From Lachnospiraceae bacterium (GTDB taxonomy: Bacteria; Bacillota; Clostridia; Oscillospirales; Ruminococcaceae), in the NCBI GenBank assembly GCA_023664705.1, contig JAMPFE010000021.1, positions 1 to 41,558 on the forward strand: 41,558 nt of DNA, written 5' to 3'. Positions 39,890-41,558 of this stretch are shown here, in pieces (within the stretch, counting starts at the first letter, position 1; the number at the start of each line of letters is the position of its first letter). Both the position numbers and the translations under genes were made by a program. The notes beneath the pieces are model-generated. The model ran no database searches. It was not told where the DNA came from and worked only from the letters and a program-made list of their open reading frames with translations.

Positions 39890-40563
39890 ATCAACCTCCT
39901 CATAGAACGCGTTTCTCGCCGCGTTCTGCAATATCTTGTGTCCCTCAAAGCTCACAAACAGCCCCCTATCCGAAACCGCCGATAAAAACCGCCCGAGCTC
40001 CCATATCGGCTTCCTTTTCGGCATTGCCAATCAACTTCCTTATAGAACTCGTGCCCCTCAAAGCTCACAAACAGCGCCCTATCCGAAAACGCCGAGAAAA
40101 CCCGCCCAAGCTCCCATATCAACTTCCTTTTCGGCATTACCAACCAACCTCCCCATGGAACGCCCACTCCTCAAAATTCACAAACAGCCCCCTATCCGAA
40201 ACCACCGATAAAAACCGCCCGAGCTCCCATATCGGCTTCCTTTTCGGCGTTGCTAATCAACTTTCTCATGGAACGCCCACTCCTCAAAATTCACAAACAG
40301 CGCCCTATCCGAAAGCGCCGATAAAACCCGCCCAAACTCCCATATCAACTTCCTTTTCGGCATCACCAATCAACTTTCTCATGGAACGCGTGCACCTCAA
40401 AAGCTCACAAACAGCGCCCTATCCGAAACCGCCCGAGCTCCCGTATCGGCTTCCTTTTCGACACCACAAATTGACCTCCCCATGGAACGCATGCACCTCA
40501 AAGCTCACAAACAGCGCCCTATCCGAAACCGCCGAGAAAACCCCCCGAACTCCCGCATCGGCG
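39890..40563 (-). repeat. Tandem degenerate duplications of the permease gene 5' end
   Basis: About six copies of a unit of roughly 113 bp fill the gap between the ATPase and permease genes. Each resembles the permease ribosome site and first about 40 codons: start-like triplets lie at 40024, 40137, 40250 (changed to ACG), 40363 and near 40463, and the last copy abuts the ATPase stop. Translated, copies read MPKRKPIWELG..SDRGLFVSFEGH, compared with MLKRKLMREFG..ALFVTFEGH in the real gene. All are short or frameshifted. Confidence 0.85.
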
Positions 40564-41262
40564 TCACCAGTCCACCTCTCCGACGGAGAGCGGCTTCTTG
40601 TTCACGACGATCTCCCTTATCTTGCCGTTTTTCATGCGGATCACCTTATCCGCGCACTTTGCTATATCGCTGTTGTGCGTAACGAGTATCACGGTCTTGC
40701 CCTCGCTTCGGCAAAGCTTTTGCAGCAGCTCCAGCACCATAACGCCCGTCTGCGAATCCAGCGCGCCCGTAGGCTCGTCCCCGAGGAGTATCTTGGGATT
40801 TTTCGCCAGCGCCCGCGCGATAGAGACGCGCTGCTGTTCGCCGCCGGACATCTGCGAGGGGAATTTGTCGCGGCAGTGCGACAGTCCCACCAGCTCCAGC
40901 AGCTCGTCCGCGTCGCGCGTATTTTTGACGATGCTTTTCGTCAGCGCGATATTCTCATACGCCGTAAGGCTCGGCAGCAGGTTGTAAAACTGGAAAATAA
41001 AGCCGATGGTATCGGCGCGGTACTCCCCGAGCTGCCTGTCGTTCATGGAAGAAATTTCCTTTCCCGCGACCCGAACGCTGCCCCCGGACGGGGTATCCAT
41101 CCCCCCGAGCATATTCAGAATAGTAGACTTTCCCGCACCCGATTGTCCCAGAATAACGACGAATTCGCCCTCGTCAATCGTAAAGCTCACCTTATCCACG
41201 GCGGTCTGCTTGCCCTCGCCCGAGCCGTAGGTTTTAACCACGTCGTTCAGTTCAACCAACAT
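40564..41262 (-). CDS. LolD/MacB-like ABC ATPase
   Basis: A 232-residue ATPase that powers the FtsX-type permease. Motifs are GQSGAGKSTILNMLGG (Walker A), QFYNLLPSLTAYENI (Q-loop and family-typical), MSGGEQQRVSIARAL (signature), ILLGDEPTGALDS (Walker B) and VTHNSDI (H-loop). AAAGGAG precedes ATG 41262. Its promoter carries a palindromic operator. Confidence 0.93.
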   Translation of the reverse strand: MLVELNDVVKTYGSGEGKQTAVDKVSFTIDEGEFVVILGQSGAGKSTILNMLGGMDTPSGGSVRVAGKEISSMNDRQLGEYRADTIGFIFQFYNLLPSLTAYENIALTKSIVKNTRDADELLELVGLSHCRDKFPSQMSGGEQQRVSIARALAKNPKILLGDEPTGALDSQTGVMVLELLQKLCRSEGKTVILVTHNSDIAKCADKVIRMKNGKIREIVVNKKPLSVGEVDW

Positions 41263-41293
41263 AATGTTGCACTCCTTTTTTATATACGCTTTG

Positions 41294-41346
41294 GTTAGCC
41301 AACGCTAACTACCGTTATAATAGCACAATTTCGGCAATTTTGTCAA
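41294..41346 (-). promoter_or_regulatory. Promoter of the MacB-type operon with palindromic operator
   Basis: On the minus strand TTGACA (41341-41346), 18 bp, TATTAT (41317-41322). Just downstream is a perfect palindrome, GTTAGC-CAAC-GCTAAC (41294-41309), in a typical TetR/MarR-type operator position. A related palindrome, TTAGTT-TC-AACTAA, lies at about 41388-41401. Confidence 0.75.
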
Positions 41347-41558
41347 GACATAACGGCGGGATTTAAATAAAAAAGCGTATGTTTTTGTTAGTTTCAACTA
41401 ATTCCAAAGACAAAATATGAGTTTTTTTGTACAAATTAGAATTTACGGCAGCGCCTTTGGCATTTGGTTTAAGGCAATTTCTCGTCATCATAGGTTGTTT
41501 TTTATTAAACCACTAACCTCGTGCAAGAGGACACCCTTCGGGAGAGGGGGGAACAACA
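41347..41558. other. Intergenic DNA at window end
   Basis: AT-rich DNA without a credible gene. It holds the second palindrome noted above and probably the control region of a regulator gene lying beyond the window. Confidence 0.5.

Noticed and set aside
39745..41298. 517-codon plus-strand frame with repeated SKLTNSPLSET-like units
   Set aside because: It is the antisense reading of the tandem 113-bp repeats and of the ATPase gene; no start site or promoter.

Overview
The window looks like a chromosomal segment of an anaerobic Firmicute of class Clostridia, probably Oscillospiraceae/Ruminococcaceae-like and of fairly high GC. The evidence is a Firmicute-type pyr gene set with PyrK and a class 1B PyrD, a GC-rich core, consensus sigma-A promoters (TTGACA-17-TATAAT), strong AGGAGG-type ribosome sites, and typical clostridial mobile-element families. 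Genus cannot be fixed from sequence alone.

Region 1 (1-21953) is a pile-up of three different integrated elements in the 3' end of one tRNA-Pro(GGG) gene (21954-22030, minus strand). Copies of the tRNA 3' end lie at 5326-5350 (25 bp) and 12489-12533 (45 bp). Element 1 (1-5350, left end outside the window) is a mobilizable element: repeat-rich DNA, a frameshifted zinc-finger-type gene, MobC, a MobP-type relaxase, an excisionase-like protein and a tyrosine integrase. Element 2 (5326-12533) is a mobilizable element with an integrase next to its left end, a small XRE regulator, a MobV relaxase, a rolling-circle Rep with an attached helicase-like domain, a highly palindromic non-coding block, and a three-gene lipoprotein/membrane cargo operon behind an apparent attenuator leader. 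Element 3 (12489-21998) has no relaxase. It has int and a CI-like repressor on one strand and a Cro-like gene, HTH/Xis-like genes, a DnaD-like replisome organiser and a helicase-loader-like gene on the other, followed by an 11-bp iteron array. That layout is the one known from Gram-positive phage satellites (PICI/SaPI type). Beyond the iterons it carries a RHH-MazF-type toxin-antitoxin pair, a small hydrophobic ORF covered by an apparent antisense RNA, several likely ncRNAs and small genes.

Region 2 (21954-33560) is core chromosome: tRNA-Pro, a membrane-anchored EAL phosphodiesterase, then a pyrimidine operon (attenuator-like leader, pyrC-pyrF-carA-carB-membrane protein-pyrK-pyrD) ended by an intrinsic terminator. 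pyrB and pyrE are not in the window.

Region 3 (33566-41558) holds two export systems on the minus strand: a heterodimeric ABC exporter (two overlapping half-transporters), and a MacB-type pair (LolD-like ATPase plus FtsX-like permease). The two genes of the latter are separated by an unusual tandem array of about six degenerate copies of the permease's own 5' end.

The most interesting material is in element 3: the compact MazF/small-peptide/antisense-RNA locus under apparently shared operators, the iteron origin, the face-to-face promoter switch, candidate ncRNAs, and a 7-bp word (GAGCGGC) strongly over-represented in this element only.
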